NCBI RefSeq assembly: GCF_002236115.1
Contig: NZ_NIWT01000004.1
Span: 310,001 to 374,000, forward strand
Source: Pseudomonas jessenii
GTDB lineage: Bacteria; Pseudomonadota; Gammaproteobacteria; Pseudomonadales; Pseudomonadaceae
Direction of reading: 5' to 3'
DNA length: 64,000 nucleotides
Numbering within the stretch: position 1 is the first letter of the stretch; every line of letters starts with the position of its first letter. Shown one piece after another: positions 9,321 through 18,935 of this stretch. The notes below the pieces were generated by a model that did no database searches, was not told where the DNA came from, and saw only the letters and a list, made by a program, of their open reading frames with translations. A program made the translations under genes and the position numbers.

Positions 9321-9842
9321 GTGGGTACTCCTTGTCATTTCGCTTTATTTGAGCTGCAACCGAGTTTCGATCTGGATCTCGATCAGCTGGCTACGCGCTA
9401 CCGTGAGTTGGCGCGCGGCGTTCATCCGGACCGTTTTGCTGACGCTTCCGAGCGCGAGCAGCGGTTGGCGCTGGAACAATCCGCGAGCCTCAACGAGGCC
9501 TACCAGACGCTCAAGAGTCCACCCAAGCGCGCGCGTTACCTGCTCGCCTTGAATGGTGGCGAGCTGCCGCTGGAGGTCACGGTGCATGATCCGGAGTTTC
9601 TGCTGCAGCAGATGGAGCTGCGCGAAGAGCTCGAAGACCTGCAGGACAGCGCCGACCTGAATGGCGTTGCCGTCTTCAAGCGCCGCCTCAAGGCTGCCCA
9701 GGATGAACTGAACCAAAGCTTCGCAGCTTGCTGGAACGATGCCGCGCACCGTGAACGGGCCGAACGCCTGATGCGGCGCATGCAGTTCCTCGACAAGCTC
9801 ACCTACGAAGTGCGCCAGTTAGAAGAGCGCCTCGACGATTAA
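9321..9842 (+). CDS. hscB: HscB, J-domain co-chaperone
   Basis: HscB (173 aa) brings IscU to HscA and stimulates the HscA ATPase to release the Fe-S cluster. The N-terminal J domain contains the required HPD tripeptide in GVHPDRFA (near residue 33) and [12 protein letters not shown]. The C-terminal three-helix IscU-binding domain runs from about residue 85 onward. GTG at 9321 ([14 protein letters not shown]) is the start matching the family; longer readings extend back into iscA. It begins 8 bases after the iscA stop, suggesting coupled translation. Confidence 0.95.
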   Translation: MGTPCHFALFELQPSFDLDLDQLATRYRELARGVHPDRFADASEREQRLALEQSASLNEAYQTLKSPPKRARYLLALNGGELPLEVTVHDPEFLLQQMELREELEDLQDSADLNGVAVFKRRLKAAQDELNQSFAACWNDAAHRERAERLMRRMQFLDKLTYEVRQLEERLDD

Positions 9843-9893
9843 CCCAGTGCCGCTCCGGTCGCACGCCTGATATACAGATAAGTCCTGATAACG

Positions 9894-11756
9894 ATGGCCC
9901 TACTGCAGATCGCCGAACCCGGCCAAAGTCCTCAACCGCACCAGCGTCGTCTGGCTGTGGGGATCGACTTGGGCACTACCAATTCGCTGGTCGCTGCATT
10001 GCGCAGTGGACTTTCCGAACCTCTGGCTGACGCAGAAGGGCGGGTCATCCTGCCGTCTGCCGTACGCTATCACGCCGATCGCGTCGAAGTTGGCGAGTCC
10101 GCCAAACTGGCCGCCGCCACCGATCCTTTGAACACCGTGCTGTCGGTCAAGCGCTTGATGGGTCGTGGTCTGTCCGACGTCAAGCAATTGGGCGATCAAC
10201 TGCCGTACCGCTTTGTCGGTGGCGAATCGCACATGCCGTTCATCGAGACGATCCAGGGCCCGAAAAGCCCGGTGGAAGTCTCCGCCGACATCCTCAAGGT
10301 TCTGCGTCAGCGTGCCGAGGCGACCCTGGGCGGTGAGCTGGTGGGCGCGGTGATCACCGTTCCGGCCTATTTCGACGACGCTCAGCGTCAAGCCACCAAG
10401 GACGCGGCCAAGCTGGCCGGTCTGAACGTGTTGCGCTTGCTCAATGAGCCGACCGCGGCAGCCGTGGCTTACGGTCTGGACCAGCACGCCGAAGGCCTGG
10501 TCGCGATTTACGACCTGGGCGGCGGCACCTTCGATATTTCGATTCTGCGCCTGACCGGCGGTGTTTTCGAAGTGTTGGCCACCGGCGGCGACAGCGCCCT
10601 GGGTGGCGATGACTTCGACCACGCGATTGCCGGCTGGATCATTGAGGGTGCCGGTTTGTCGGCCGACCTTGATCCGGGCGCGCAGCGTCAACTGCTGCAG
10701 ACTGCCTGTGCCGCCAAAGAAGCGCTGACCAGTGCCTCGTCGGTCGAAGTGGCGCATGGCGCCTGGAAAGCCGAGCTGACCCGTGAAGTCTTTGATGCGC
10801 TGATCGAGCCGATGGTCGCGCGCAGCCTGAAAGCCTGCCGCCGCGCGGTGCGTGATTCCGGTGTCGAACTGGAAGACGTGCATGCCGTGGTCATGGTCGG
10901 TGGTTCGACTCGCGTGCCTCGCGTTCGTGAAGCTGTCGCCGAAGCCTTCGGTCGCAAGCCGCTGACTGAAATCGACCCGGATCAAGTGGTGGCCATCGGT
11001 GCTGCGATCCAGGCCGATACCCTGGCCGGCAACAAGCGCGATGGCGATGAACTGCTGCTGCTCGACGTAATTCCGTTGTCCCTGGGGCTGGAAACCATGG
11101 GCGGCCTGATGGAGAAGGTGATTCCACGCAACACCACCATCCCCGTCGCTCGTGCCCAGGACTTCACCACTTACAAAGACGGCCAGTCGGCCATGGCCAT
11201 CCATGTGTTGCAGGGAGAGCGCGAGCTGATCAGCGACTGTCGCTCCCTGGCACGCTTCGAATTGCGCGGCATTCCAGCGATGGTGGCCGGCGCAGCGAAG
11301 ATTCGCGTGACCTTCCAGGTCGATGCCGATGGCTTGCTCAGTGTGTCCGCCCGCGAACTGGGTTCGGGCGTCGAAGCCAGCATCCAGGTCAAGCCGTCCT
11401 ACGGTCTGACCGACGGCGAAATCGCCAAGATGCTCAAGGATTCGTTCCAGCACGCCAACGACGACAAGGTTGCCCGCGTACTGCGTGAGCAGCAGGTCGA
11501 TGCCCAGCGCCTGATCGAAGCGGTGCAGGCTGCCCTGGAGGCCGACGGCGACCGACTGCTCGACGCCGACGAGCGCATGGTCATCGACCTGCAGGTGCAG
11601 GAACTGACCGAACTGATGAAAGGTACCGATGGTTACGCCATCGAGCAGCAGACCAAGCGTCTGTCGCAAGTGACCGACGCCTTTGCTGCCCGCCGCCTGG
11701 ACTCGACGGTGAAAGCCGCGCTGGCGGGGCGCAACCTGAATGAGATTGAGGAATAA
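9894..11756 (+). CDS. hscA: HscA, Hsp70-type Fe-S chaperone
   Basis: A 620-residue specialised Hsp70 that binds the LPPVK motif of IscU and drives cluster transfer by ATP hydrolysis. The ATPase domain shows [11 protein letters not shown] near residue 24, the [20 protein letters not shown] and LNEPTAAA segments, [12 protein letters not shown] and [13 protein letters not shown]. The substrate-binding domain covers roughly residues 400-520, followed by a helical lid. The short N-terminal extension and overall size fit HscA rather than DnaK. fdx starts two bases after the stop. Confidence 0.97.
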   Translation: MALLQIAEPGQSPQPHQRRLAVGIDLGTTNSLVAALRSGLSEPLADAEGRVILPSAVRYHADRVEVGESAKLAAATDPLNTVLSVKRLMGRGLSDVKQLGDQLPYRFVGGESHMPFIETIQGPKSPVEVSADILKVLRQRAEATLGGELVGAVITVPAYFDDAQRQATKDAAKLAGLNVLRLLNEPTAAAVAYGLDQHAEGLVAIYDLGGGTFDISILRLTGGVFEVLATGGDSALGGDDFDHAIAGWIIEGAGLSADLDPGAQRQLLQTACAAKEALTSASSVEVAHGAWKAELTREVFDALIEPMVARSLKACRRAVRDSGVELEDVHAVVMVGGSTRVPRVREAVAEAFGRKPLTEIDPDQVVAIGAAIQADTLAGNKRDGDELLLLDVIPLSLGLETMGGLMEKVIPRNTTIPVARAQDFTTYKDGQSAMAIHVLQGERELISDCRSLARFELRGIPAMVAGAAKIRVTFQVDADGLLSVSARELGSGVEASIQVKPSYGLTDGEIAKMLKDSFQHANDDKVARVLREQQVDAQRLIEAVQAALEADGDRLLDADERMVIDLQVQELTELMKGTDGYAIEQQTKRLSQVTDAFAARRLDSTVKAALAGRNLNEIEE

Positions 11757-11758
11757 CG

Positions 11759-12100
11759 ATGCCGCAGGTCATTTTTCTGCCACACGAGAAGTTTTGCCCC
11801 GAAGGCATGGTTGTTGAAGCTGAGACGGGTATTTCCATCCTCGAACTGGCCCACGAGCACCACATCGAGATGGAAAGTGCCTGTGGCGGCGTTTGTGCCT
11901 GCACCACTTGCCACTGCATCATCCGCGAGGGTTTCGACTCGCTGGAAGAGGCTGATGAGCTGGAAGAGGACTACCTTGATAAGGCTTGGGGTCTTGAGCG
12001 CGAGTCCCGTCTGGGGTGCCAGGCCAAGGTCGGTACCGAAGACCTGACCGTCGAGATTCCGAAGTATTCGCTCAACCATGCGGCCGAAGCACCGCACTGA
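11759..12100 (+). CDS. fdx: Fdx, ISC [2Fe-2S] ferredoxin
   Basis: Adrenodoxin-type ferredoxin of 113 residues that supplies electrons for Fe-S cluster assembly on IscU. The four cluster ligands are in ESACGGVCACTTCHC (C-x5-C-x2-C) and the later RLGCQAKV. The acidic patch ADELEEDYLDKA that contacts IscS is present. It follows hscA with a 2-base gap and precedes iscX, the standard isc order. Confidence 0.97.
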   Translation: MPQVIFLPHEKFCPEGMVVEAETGISILELAHEHHIEMESACGGVCACTTCHCIIREGFDSLEEADELEEDYLDKAWGLERESRLGCQAKVGTEDLTVEIPKYSLNHAAEAPH

Positions 12101-12114
12101 TTCAAGGATCTGAA

Positions 12115-12315
12115 ATGAGTCTGAAATGGGTTGATGTACTGGAAATCGCGATCCAGTTGGCTGAAAGCAAGCCTGAGGTGGACCCGCGTTACGTGAACTT
12201 CGTCGATCTGCACCAATGGGTGCTGGCATTGCCGGAGTTCAGCGATGATCCGACCCGCGGCGGCGAGAAAGTGCTTGAAGCCATTCAGGCCGCCTGGATC
12301 GAAGAGGCAGACTGA
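12115..12315 (+). CDS. iscX: IscX, Fe-S assembly modulator
   Basis: A small acidic protein (66 aa) starting MSLKWVDVLEIAIQL. IscX binds IscS and iron and tunes the rate of cluster formation. Its conserved segments VDPRYVNFVDLHQWV and FSDDPTRGGEKVLEAIQ are intact. ATG at 12115 was chosen; an earlier in-frame start overlaps fdx. It is the last isc gene; a hairpin containing the ndk -10 element follows. Confidence 0.95.
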   Translation: MSLKWVDVLEIAIQLAESKPEVDPRYVNFVDLHQWVLALPEFSDDPTRGGEKVLEAIQAAWIEEAD

Positions 12316-12330
12316 GTCTGTCGAGCAGGT

Positions 12331-12368
12331 TAGGCAATACCCGAGAACCCGCGTATAATTCGCGGGTT
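12331..12368 (+). promoter_or_regulatory. isc terminator hairpin carrying the ndk promoter -10 in its loop
   Basis: AACCCGCG (12346-12353) and CGCGGGTT (12361-12368) are perfect 8-base arms; the loop is TATAATT. TATAAT at 12354-12359 is an ideal -10, with a poor -35 TAGGCA at 12331-12336 at 17-base spacing. The same bases could thus end isc transcription weakly (the T tract is imperfect) and start ndk. This is a reading of the sequence; no transcript evidence is available here. Confidence 0.72.
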
Positions 12369-12404
12369 TAATTTTTCGTAAATTACCGTTTCTGGAGTTA
12401 CACC

Positions 12405-12830
12405 ATGGCTGTTCAACGTACTTTCTCCATCATCAAGCCTGACGCCGTTGCTAAAAACGTTATCGGCGAGATCACCACTCGTTTCGAAAAAGCTGGCCTG
12501 CGCGTTGTAGCTTCGAAACTGAAGCAACTGTCCAAAGCCGAAGCTGAAGGCTTCTACGCTGAGCACAGCGCTCGTGGTTTCTTCAACGACCTGGTTGCTT
12601 TCATGATCTCCGGTCCGGTTGTCGTTCAGGTTCTGGAAGGCGAAAACGCTATCGCTCTGAACCGTGAGCTGATGGGCGCTACCAACCCTAAAGAAGCTGC
12701 TGCCGGCACCATCCGCGCTGACTTCGCTGATTCCATCGACGCCAACGCCGTACACGGTTCGGACTCCGAAGCCGCTGCCGCTCGCGAAATCTCGTACTTC
12801 TTCGCAGCTACTGAAGTAACCACTCGCTAA
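12405..12830 (+). CDS. ndk: Ndk, nucleoside diphosphate kinase
   Basis: Ndk (141 aa) transfers phosphate between nucleoside triphosphates and diphosphates through a phosphohistidine. The active-site histidine is in NAVHGSDS (near residue 117), and the N-terminus [18 protein letters not shown] and [14 protein letters not shown] are conserved. GGAG lies upstream of the ATG. The gene is rich in codons typical of high expression, and its promoter at 12354 is close to consensus. rlmN follows after 28 bases. Confidence 0.98.
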   Translation: MAVQRTFSIIKPDAVAKNVIGEITTRFEKAGLRVVASKLKQLSKAEAEGFYAEHSARGFFNDLVAFMISGPVVVQVLEGENAIALNRELMGATNPKEAAAGTIRADFADSIDANAVHGSDSEAAAAREISYFFAATEVTTR

Positions 12831-12858
12831 GCATTGGCTTAAGAGTGAAGGTGAATCC

Positions 12859-14001
12859 ATGACTACATCGACTGTAAAAACTAACCTGCTGGGTCTGACC
12901 CAGCTGGAAATGGAAAAATTCTTCGACTCAATCGGGGAGAAGCGTTTCCGTGCCGGTCAGGTAATGAAATGGATTCACCACTTTGGTGTCGATGATTTCG
13001 ATGCCATGACGAACGTCAGCAAGGCCTTGCGCGAAAAGCTCAAGGCTGTTGCTGAGGTCCGTGGTCCGGAAGTGGTCAGCGAGGACATCTCCAGCGACGG
13101 CACCCGCAAGTGGGTGGTGCGCGTGGCGTCCGGCAGCTGCGTCGAGACCGTTTACATTCCCCAGGGCAAGCGCGGCACCTTGTGCGTTTCGTCCCAGGCA
13201 GGCTGTGCCCTGGATTGCAGTTTCTGCTCCACCGGCAAGCAAGGCTTCAACAGCAACCTCACCGCCGCCGAAGTCATCGGGCAGGTGTGGATTGCCAACA
13301 AATCCTTTGGCAGCGTCCCGGCAACCGTCGACCGTGCCATCACCAACGTGGTGATGATGGGCATGGGTGAGCCGCTGCTGAACTTCGACAACGTCGTCGC
13401 GGCCATGCATTTGATGATGGACGACCTGGGCTACGGCATTTCCAAGCGCCGTGTGACCCTGTCGACCTCCGGCGTGGTGCCGATGATCGATGAGCTCTCC
13501 AAGCACATCGACGTCTCCCTGGCGTTGTCCCTGCACGCACCGAATGACGCATTGCGTAACCAATTGGTGCCGATCAACAAGAAGTATCCGCTTAAGATGC
13601 TCCTCGAGTCGTGCCAGCGCTACATGTCGAATCTCGGCGAAAAACGCGTGCTGACCATCGAGTACACCTTGCTCAAAGATATCAACGACAAGGTCGAGCA
13701 CGCCGTGGAGATGATCGAGCTGCTCAAGAACATCCCGTGCAAGATCAACCTGATCCCGTTCAACCCGTTCCCGCACTCCGGTTACGAGCGCCCGAGCAAC
13801 AACGCCATTCGTCGTTTCCAGGATCAGCTTCATCATGCCGGTTTCAACGTCACCGTCCGCACCACCCGTGGTGAAGACATCGATGCGGCCTGTGGTCAAC
13901 TGGTAGGGCAGGTGCTGGATCGCACCCGTCGCAGCGAACGTTATATCGCCGTGCGTGAACTCAACGCCGACAACGATGTAGCGCAAGACGCCGCGAAATA
14001 A
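12859..14001 (+). CDS. rlmN: RlmN, dual 23S rRNA/tRNA C2-adenine methyltransferase
   Basis: Radical-SAM enzyme (380 aa) that methylates C2 of A2503 in 23S rRNA and of A37 in several tRNAs. The [4Fe-4S] ligands form CALDCSFC (C116, C120, C123). The second cysteine pair used for the methyl-transfer mechanism is represented by the C-terminal [19 protein letters not shown] and LSLHAPND are further family signatures. It depends on the isc system encoded just upstream and shares the ndk-rlmN-pilF gene string found in other Pseudomonas. Confidence 0.97.
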   Translation: MTTSTVKTNLLGLTQLEMEKFFDSIGEKRFRAGQVMKWIHHFGVDDFDAMTNVSKALREKLKAVAEVRGPEVVSEDISSDGTRKWVVRVASGSCVETVYIPQGKRGTLCVSSQAGCALDCSFCSTGKQGFNSNLTAAEVIGQVWIANKSFGSVPATVDRAITNVVMMGMGEPLLNFDNVVAAMHLMMDDLGYGISKRRVTLSTSGVVPMIDELSKHIDVSLALSLHAPNDALRNQLVPINKKYPLKMLLESCQRYMSNLGEKRVLTIEYTLLKDINDKVEHAVEMIELLKNIPCKINLIPFNPFPHSGYERPSNNAIRRFQDQLHHAGFNVTVRTTRGEDIDAACGQLVGQVLDRTRRSERYIAVRELNADNDVAQDAAK

Positions 14002-14017
14002 CCAAGAGAGGATCTCT

Positions 14018-14776
14018 ATGTCCCTGCGCTTTGCGCTGCTTTTGCTGTTGGCCAGCCTGTGTGCTGGCTGCGTGCTTTCGGGTGATTACAACCCGATGAA
14101 GACCAGCAAGGGCCGTGATGAAGCGCGTGAGGCCTATGTGCAACTCGGTATCGGGTATTTGCAACAAGGCATGACCGAACGCGCCAAGGTTCCGTTGAAG
14201 AAAGCATTGGAGCTGGATGGCTCCGACCCTGATGCCAACGCGGCGCTGGGGCTGGTGTTCCAGGCCGAGATGGAGCCGGAACTTGCCGACGAGCATTTTC
14301 GCAAGGCGCTGGCTTCCCGTCCCGGCGATGCACGAATCCTCAATAACTACGGCAGTTTCCTGTTCGAGCAGAAGCGTTACAACGAAGCCTACGAGCGCTT
14401 TGAACAGGCCGCTGCCGATACCCTGTATCCTGAGCGTTCTCGGGTGTTCGAGAACCTGGGCATGACCGCAGCGATGCTCGGTCAGCGCGATCTGGCCCGG
14501 CAGCAACTGGAAAAAGCCCTGCGCCTGAACCGCCAACAACCACGTGCATTGCTGGAAATGGCTGAGTTGTCTTACGAAGACAGGCATTATGTGCCTGCGC
14601 GTGACTATTACGACCGTTTTAGCCAGCTCTCCGAGCAAAATGCACGTAGTCTATTGCTCGGCGTTCGGCTGGCAAAAGTGTTCGAAGACCGCGACAAGGC
14701 CGCAAGTGCAGGCCTGCAACTAAAAAGACTCTATCCCGGTACGCCGGAATATCAGCAATACCTGTCGGAGCAATGA
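14018..14776 (+). CDS. pilF: PilF, type IV pilus pilotin lipoprotein
   Basis: A 252-residue outer-membrane lipoprotein that carries the secretin PilQ to the outer membrane for type IV pilus assembly. The signal peptide ends in the lipobox LCAGC (C18). The rest is a series of tetratricopeptide repeats, for example AYVQLGIGYLQQGMTERAK and DARILNNYGSFLFEQKRYNEA. The stop TGA overlaps the rodZ start (ATGATGA). Its position between rlmN and rodZ is the same as in P. aeruginosa. Confidence 0.95.
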   Translation: MSLRFALLLLLASLCAGCVLSGDYNPMKTSKGRDEAREAYVQLGIGYLQQGMTERAKVPLKKALELDGSDPDANAALGLVFQAEMEPELADEHFRKALASRPGDARILNNYGSFLFEQKRYNEAYERFEQAAADTLYPERSRVFENLGMTAAMLGQRDLARQQLEKALRLNRQQPRALLEMAELSYEDRHYVPARDYYDRFSQLSEQNARSLLLGVRLAKVFEDRDKAASAGLQLKRLYPGTPEYQQYLSEQ

Positions 14777-15810
14777 TGAAAGCGGCGCATCCCGAAGTTG
14801 TAGCAGCGAATCGCGTAAACCCCGGTGAGACTTTGCGCCAGGCCCGCGAAAGCAATGGCTGGTCGCTGGCCGAAGTGGCCCTCAAGCTCAACCTCACCAC
14901 CACTTCCCTGAGCAATCTGGAAGCCGGCGCCTTCGACAAGCTGCCCGGGCATACTTTTGCCCGTGGTTACATTCGCGCCTATGCCAAATTGCTCGGCATG
15001 GACCAGGCCGTTCTGGTCCAGCAATTCGATCAATCCACCGGTACCGACTCCCAGGGCAGCAATGTTCACAGCCTGGGCCGTATCGAAGAGCCGGTCCGGG
15101 TTTCCCACACCATTTTGCGAATCGTCAGCCTGCTGTTGCTGGTCGCGGTGATCGGTGGCGGTTTCGTCTGGTGGCAGGATCAGACCTCGATGCGCACCAA
15201 GGACCTGATCGGTCTGGCACCAGAGCACGTAGAAGTCGAAGGCGCCGACGGTACGACACAGATTCACCCGCTGGACGAGCCGGAAGACCAGGCCGTCGTG
15301 GAAGGTCAGAGCGAAGGCGTAACCGCCCTCGCGCTGCCACAGGCCGACGCTCCGGCTGAAGCACCAGAGCAGGCTCAGGCGACTGCGCCAGCCGCCCCGG
15401 TAGCGCCGACCACGCCAGCCGCACCCGCGCACACCACCGCGCCCGTTGTCGCAGCGCCGGTGACCCCGGCAGCTCCGGCTCCGGCAGCTCCTGCCGTCCA
15501 GGCTCCGGTGGCGACTGCACCGGTAGCCCCTGTCGCTCCTGCTCCAGCGGCAGCCGCGCCGGTGGCCGGCCAAGGCCAGGTTCAGGTGCAGTTCACCTCC
15601 GATTGCTGGACACAAGTGACCGACGGTAGCGGCAAGGTGCTGTTCAGCGGTCTCAAACGCAAAGGCGACAGCCTGGCAATCAATGGCAAACCACCGTTTG
15701 CCGTGCGTCTGGGCTTTGCCCGTGGCGCTCAGGTCAGCTACAACGGCCAGCCGGTTGATGTCGCTCCGTTCACCAGTGGCGAGACTGCTCGCCTGAAGTT
15801 GGGTCAATAA
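14773..15810 (+). CDS. rodZ: RodZ, cell-shape protein (HTH-TM-DUF4115)
   Basis: RodZ links MreB filaments to the membrane to keep rod shape. The 345-residue protein has an N-terminal Xre-like helix-turn-helix (residues about 17-85, TLRQARESNGWSLAEVALKL), one membrane helix near residue 120 (ILRIVSLLLLVAVIGGGFVWW region), a long Ala/Pro-rich periplasmic linker (about residues 185-265), and a C-terminal DUF4115 domain beginning near VQVQFTSDCWTQ. The ATG at 14773 overlaps the pilF stop; ATG at 14776 is an equal alternative. The Ala/Pro linker is low complexity and likely variable between strains. Confidence 0.93.
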   Translation: MMKAAHPEVVAANRVNPGETLRQARESNGWSLAEVALKLNLTTTSLSNLEAGAFDKLPGHTFARGYIRAYAKLLGMDQAVLVQQFDQSTGTDSQGSNVHSLGRIEEPVRVSHTILRIVSLLLLVAVIGGGFVWWQDQTSMRTKDLIGLAPEHVEVEGADGTTQIHPLDEPEDQAVVEGQSEGVTALALPQADAPAEAPEQAQATAPAAPVAPTTPAAPAHTTAPVVAAPVTPAAPAPAAPAVQAPVATAPVAPVAPAPAAAAPVAGQGQVQVQFTSDCWTQVTDGSGKVLFSGLKRKGDSLAINGKPPFAVRLGFARGAQVSYNGQPVDVAPFTSGETARLKLGQ

Positions 15811-15813
15811 GTC

Positions 15814-16923
15814 ATGCACGGCGAATCTCCAATCAAACGTCGCGAATCCCGCAAAATCTGGGTCGGTAACGTGCCTGTTGGCGGCGATGCGCCTATCGCT
15901 GTGCAGAGCATGACCAACAGCGACACCAACGATGTTGCGGCCACCGTCGCGCAGATCAATCGCCTGGAAGCGGCCGGCGTCGATATCGTGCGGGTCTCCG
16001 TACCGGACATGGACGCTGCCGAAGCCTTCGGCAAGATCAAGCAGCTGGTCAAAGTACCCTTGGTTGCCGACATCCACTTCGACTACCGGATCGCTTTGCG
16101 CGTAGCCGAACTGGGTGTCGATTGCCTGCGGATCAACCCGGGCAACATCGGTCGCGAAGACCGCGTGCGTGCGGTGGTGGATGCCGCCCGTGACCGCGGG
16201 ATCCCGATCCGTATCGGCGTGAACGCCGGTTCCCTGGAAAAAGACCTGCAAAAGAAATACGGCGAGCCGACCCCGGCGGCGCTGGTCGAGTCTGCCTTGC
16301 GCCACGTCGAGCACCTTGAGCGCCTGAACTTCCAGGACTTCAAGGTCAGCGTGAAAGCCTCCGATGTGTTCATGGCCGTCGAAGCCTACCGCTTGCTGGC
16401 CAAGGAAATCGTCCAGCCGTTGCACCTGGGCATCACCGAAGCCGGTGGTTTGCGTTCCGGCACGGTGAAATCTGCCGTGGGCCTCGGTATGCTGCTCGCC
16501 GAAGGGATTGGCGATACTATCCGCATCTCGTTGGCGGCCGACCCGGTCGAGGAAGTGAAAGTCGGCTACGACATTCTCAAATCCCTGCACCTGCGTTCCC
16601 GTGGCATCAACTTCATCGCCTGCCCGAGCTGCTCGCGGCAGAACTTCGATGTGGTCAAGACCATGAACGAGCTGGAAGGGCGCCTCGAGGATTTGCTGGT
16701 GCCGCTGGATGTCGCGGTTATCGGTTGCGTGGTCAATGGCCCGGGCGAAGCCAAGGAAGCCCATATCGGCTTGACCGGCGGCACGCCGAACCTGATTTAC
16801 ATCGACGGCAAGCCGTCGCAGAAGCTGACGAATGACAATCTGGTGGATGAGCTTGAACGCTTGATCCGCCAGAAAGCGGCCGAAAAGGTCGAAGCTGAAG
16901 CTGCCGTTATTGCGCGCGGCTAA
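15814..16923 (+). CDS. ispG: IspG, HMBPP synthase of the MEP isoprenoid pathway
   Basis: IspG (369 aa) reduces methylerythritol cyclodiphosphate to HMBPP using a [4Fe-4S] cluster. The cluster ligands C270, C273 (CPSCSRQ) and C305 ([10 protein letters not shown]) are present, with the conserved glutamate following. The TIM-barrel part shows [10 protein letters not shown] and LRINPGNIG. It begins three bases after rodZ and is an Fe-S client encoded a few kilobases from the isc operon. Confidence 0.97.
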   Translation: MHGESPIKRRESRKIWVGNVPVGGDAPIAVQSMTNSDTNDVAATVAQINRLEAAGVDIVRVSVPDMDAAEAFGKIKQLVKVPLVADIHFDYRIALRVAELGVDCLRINPGNIGREDRVRAVVDAARDRGIPIRIGVNAGSLEKDLQKKYGEPTPAALVESALRHVEHLERLNFQDFKVSVKASDVFMAVEAYRLLAKEIVQPLHLGITEAGGLRSGTVKSAVGLGMLLAEGIGDTIRISLAADPVEEVKVGYDILKSLHLRSRGINFIACPSCSRQNFDVVKTMNELEGRLEDLLVPLDVAVIGCVVNGPGEAKEAHIGLTGGTPNLIYIDGKPSQKLTNDNLVDELERLIRQKAAEKVEAEAAVIARG

Positions 16924-16961
16924 GCCTGGCTAAAAAGAGCCGAACGAATTAAGGAATTTAA

Positions 16962-18251
16962 GTGAGCAAGTCTCTGCAAGCCATTCGTGGCATGAACGAC
17001 ATCCTGCCCGAACAGACTCCCCTGTGGCGTCATTTTGAAGGCACCGTTTCACGCCTGCTGGATAACTACGGTTACAAGCAGATCCGCATGCCGATCGTCG
17101 AGTTCACCGAACTGTTCAAGCGTTCCATCGGTGAAGTGACCGACATCGTCGAAAAAGAGATGTACACCTTCGACGACCGTAACGGCGACTCCCTGACCCT
17201 GCGCCCTGAAGGCACGGCGGCCTGTGTGCGCGCGGTGCTGGAACACGGCATCACTGGCGGCGGCCAGGTTCAGAAACTCTGGTACATCGGTCCGATGTTC
17301 CGCCACGAGCGTCCGCAAAAAGGCCGTTATCGCCAGTTCCACCAGATCGGTGTCGAAGTGTTCAACCTCGACGGTCCGGACATCGACGCCGAGTTGATCG
17401 TGCTGACCTGGCGCCTGTGGGGCGAACTGGGCATCCGCGATGCGGTCAAGCTCGAGCTCAACAGCCTGGGCACCAGCGAGTCTCGCGGTCGTTATCGCGA
17501 GGCACTGGTCGAGTTCCTGTCCCGGCATCTGGACAAGCTGGACGAAGACAGCCAGCGCCGCCTGAAGACCAACCCGTTGCGGGTCCTGGACACCAAGAAC
17601 GCCGAGACGCAGGCGATTCTGGTCGATGCGCCGAAAATGGCCGACTACCTCGACGAAGAATCCCGCGTGCATTTCGAGGGCCTCAAGGCTCGTCTGGACG
17701 CCGCCGGCATTCCTTATGTGATCAACCCGAAGCTGGTTCGCGGGCTGGACTACTACAGCAAGACCGTTTTCGAATGGGTCACCGACAAACTTGGCGCCCA
17801 GGGCACCGTGTGTGCCGGTGGCCGCTACGACGGTCTGGTGGAGCAGATGGGCGGCAAGCCGACCGCTGGCGTTGGCTTTGCCATGGGCATCGAGCGCCTG
17901 GTGCTGTTGCTCGAAACCCTGGAGCAGATCCCGCAAGAGATCTCCCGTCAGGTCGACGTCTACCTCTGCGCCTTCGGTGAAGCCGCCGAACTGGCCGGCC
18001 TGACCCTCGCAGAGCGCGTTCGTGACCAGTTGCCCAACCTGCGCCTGCAAGTGAATGCCGGCGCCGGCAGTTTCAAAAGCCAGTTCAAGAAGGCCGACAA
18101 GAGCGGCGCGCTGTACGCGCTGATCCTCGGTGACGACGAAATGGCCCAGCAAGTGGTAGGTTTCAAACCCCTGCGTGGCCAGGGCGAACAACAAAGCATT
18201 GCCTGGGATGCGCTTGCAGCACACCTGGCCACCTGCGTCGTGCAGGGTTGA
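16962..18251 (+). CDS. hisS: HisS, histidyl-tRNA synthetase
   Basis: Class II aminoacyl-tRNA synthetase (429 aa) that charges tRNA-His. Motif 1 surrounds [11 protein letters not shown], motif 2 is [16 protein letters not shown], the histidine-binding loop is [15 protein letters not shown], and motif 3 is [12 protein letters not shown]. The C-terminal anticodon-binding domain runs from about residue 330. The start is GTG at 16962 ([16 protein letters not shown]), preceded by AAGGAA. ispG-hisS-yfgM-bamB spacing suggests one operon. Confidence 0.97.
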   Translation: MSKSLQAIRGMNDILPEQTPLWRHFEGTVSRLLDNYGYKQIRMPIVEFTELFKRSIGEVTDIVEKEMYTFDDRNGDSLTLRPEGTAACVRAVLEHGITGGGQVQKLWYIGPMFRHERPQKGRYRQFHQIGVEVFNLDGPDIDAELIVLTWRLWGELGIRDAVKLELNSLGTSESRGRYREALVEFLSRHLDKLDEDSQRRLKTNPLRVLDTKNAETQAILVDAPKMADYLDEESRVHFEGLKARLDAAGIPYVINPKLVRGLDYYSKTVFEWVTDKLGAQGTVCAGGRYDGLVEQMGGKPTAGVGFAMGIERLVLLLETLEQIPQEISRQVDVYLCAFGEAAELAGLTLAERVRDQLPNLRLQVNAGAGSFKSQFKKADKSGALYALILGDDEMAQQVVGFKPLRGQGEQQSIAWDALAAHLATCVVQG

Positions 18252-18292
18252 AGCTGTCTAAACAGCCGAATTAGCGATTAAGGAGTATTGGG

Positions 18293-18934
18293 GTGTCGAG
18301 TACCGAAGACGAACATTTGATGGAATTGAAGGAATGGTGGTCACGCAACGGTAAGCCCCTGGTCACTGGCGGCCTGTTGGCGCTGGTCATCGTGTTCGGC
18401 TGGCAGGCGTTCCAGAAGTATCAGAGCAATCAGTCGCAAGGCGCCTCGATTCTCTATCAGCAATTGCTCGAAACCACGCTGACGCCTGACGGCAAGCCTG
18501 ATGCGGCCCGTGTTTCGGACCTGGCCGGCAAGCTCAACAGCGAGTTCGGCGGCAGCGCCTATGCGCAGTACGGCAGCCTGTTCGTGGCCAAGGTAGCGGT
18601 CGACAGCGGCAAGCTGGACGACGCGGTCACCGAGCTCAAGGCCATTGTCGCCAAACCGGCCAACCCGGCGCTGGGCGAAATCGCCCGTCAGCGTCTGGCC
18701 CAGGTACTCGGCGCGCAGAACAAGGCCGACGAAGCACTGAAGCTGCTCGAAGGCGATGCCGACAAGGCATTCCTGGCCACTCGCGAAGAGCTCAAGGGTG
18801 ACCTGTTGGTGCAGCTGGGTCGTACCGACGAGGCGAGCGCGGCGTATCAAAAAGCCAAGGCGGCACTGTCGGATGAAGCGGCGGTCGGTGGCCTGCAAAT
18901 CAAGCTGGACGACCTGGCCAAAGGGGATGCGTGA
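18293..18934 (+). CDS. yfgM: YfgM, TPR ancillary protein of the Sec/BAM interface
   Basis: A 213-residue single-span membrane protein. The N-terminal cytoplasmic part STEDEHLMELKEWWSRNGK is followed by one membrane helix (about residues 23-40) and a periplasmic helical TPR-like domain. In E. coli YfgM associates with SecYEG and the chaperone PpiD and lies beside bamB. Start is GTG at 18293 with AAGGAG upstream. bamB begins immediately after. Confidence 0.9.
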   Translation: MSSTEDEHLMELKEWWSRNGKPLVTGGLLALVIVFGWQAFQKYQSNQSQGASILYQQLLETTLTPDGKPDAARVSDLAGKLNSEFGGSAYAQYGSLFVAKVAVDSGKLDDAVTELKAIVAKPANPALGEIARQRLAQVLGAQNKADEALKLLEGDADKAFLATREELKGDLLVQLGRTDEASAAYQKAKAALSDEAAVGGLQIKLDDLAKGDA

Positions 18935-18935
18935 C

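Noticed and set aside
14752..16764. A 670-codon reverse open frame opposite rodZ and ispG
   Set aside because: Spans two well-supported genes in antisense, with no recognisable motif. Explained by GC-rich codon use.
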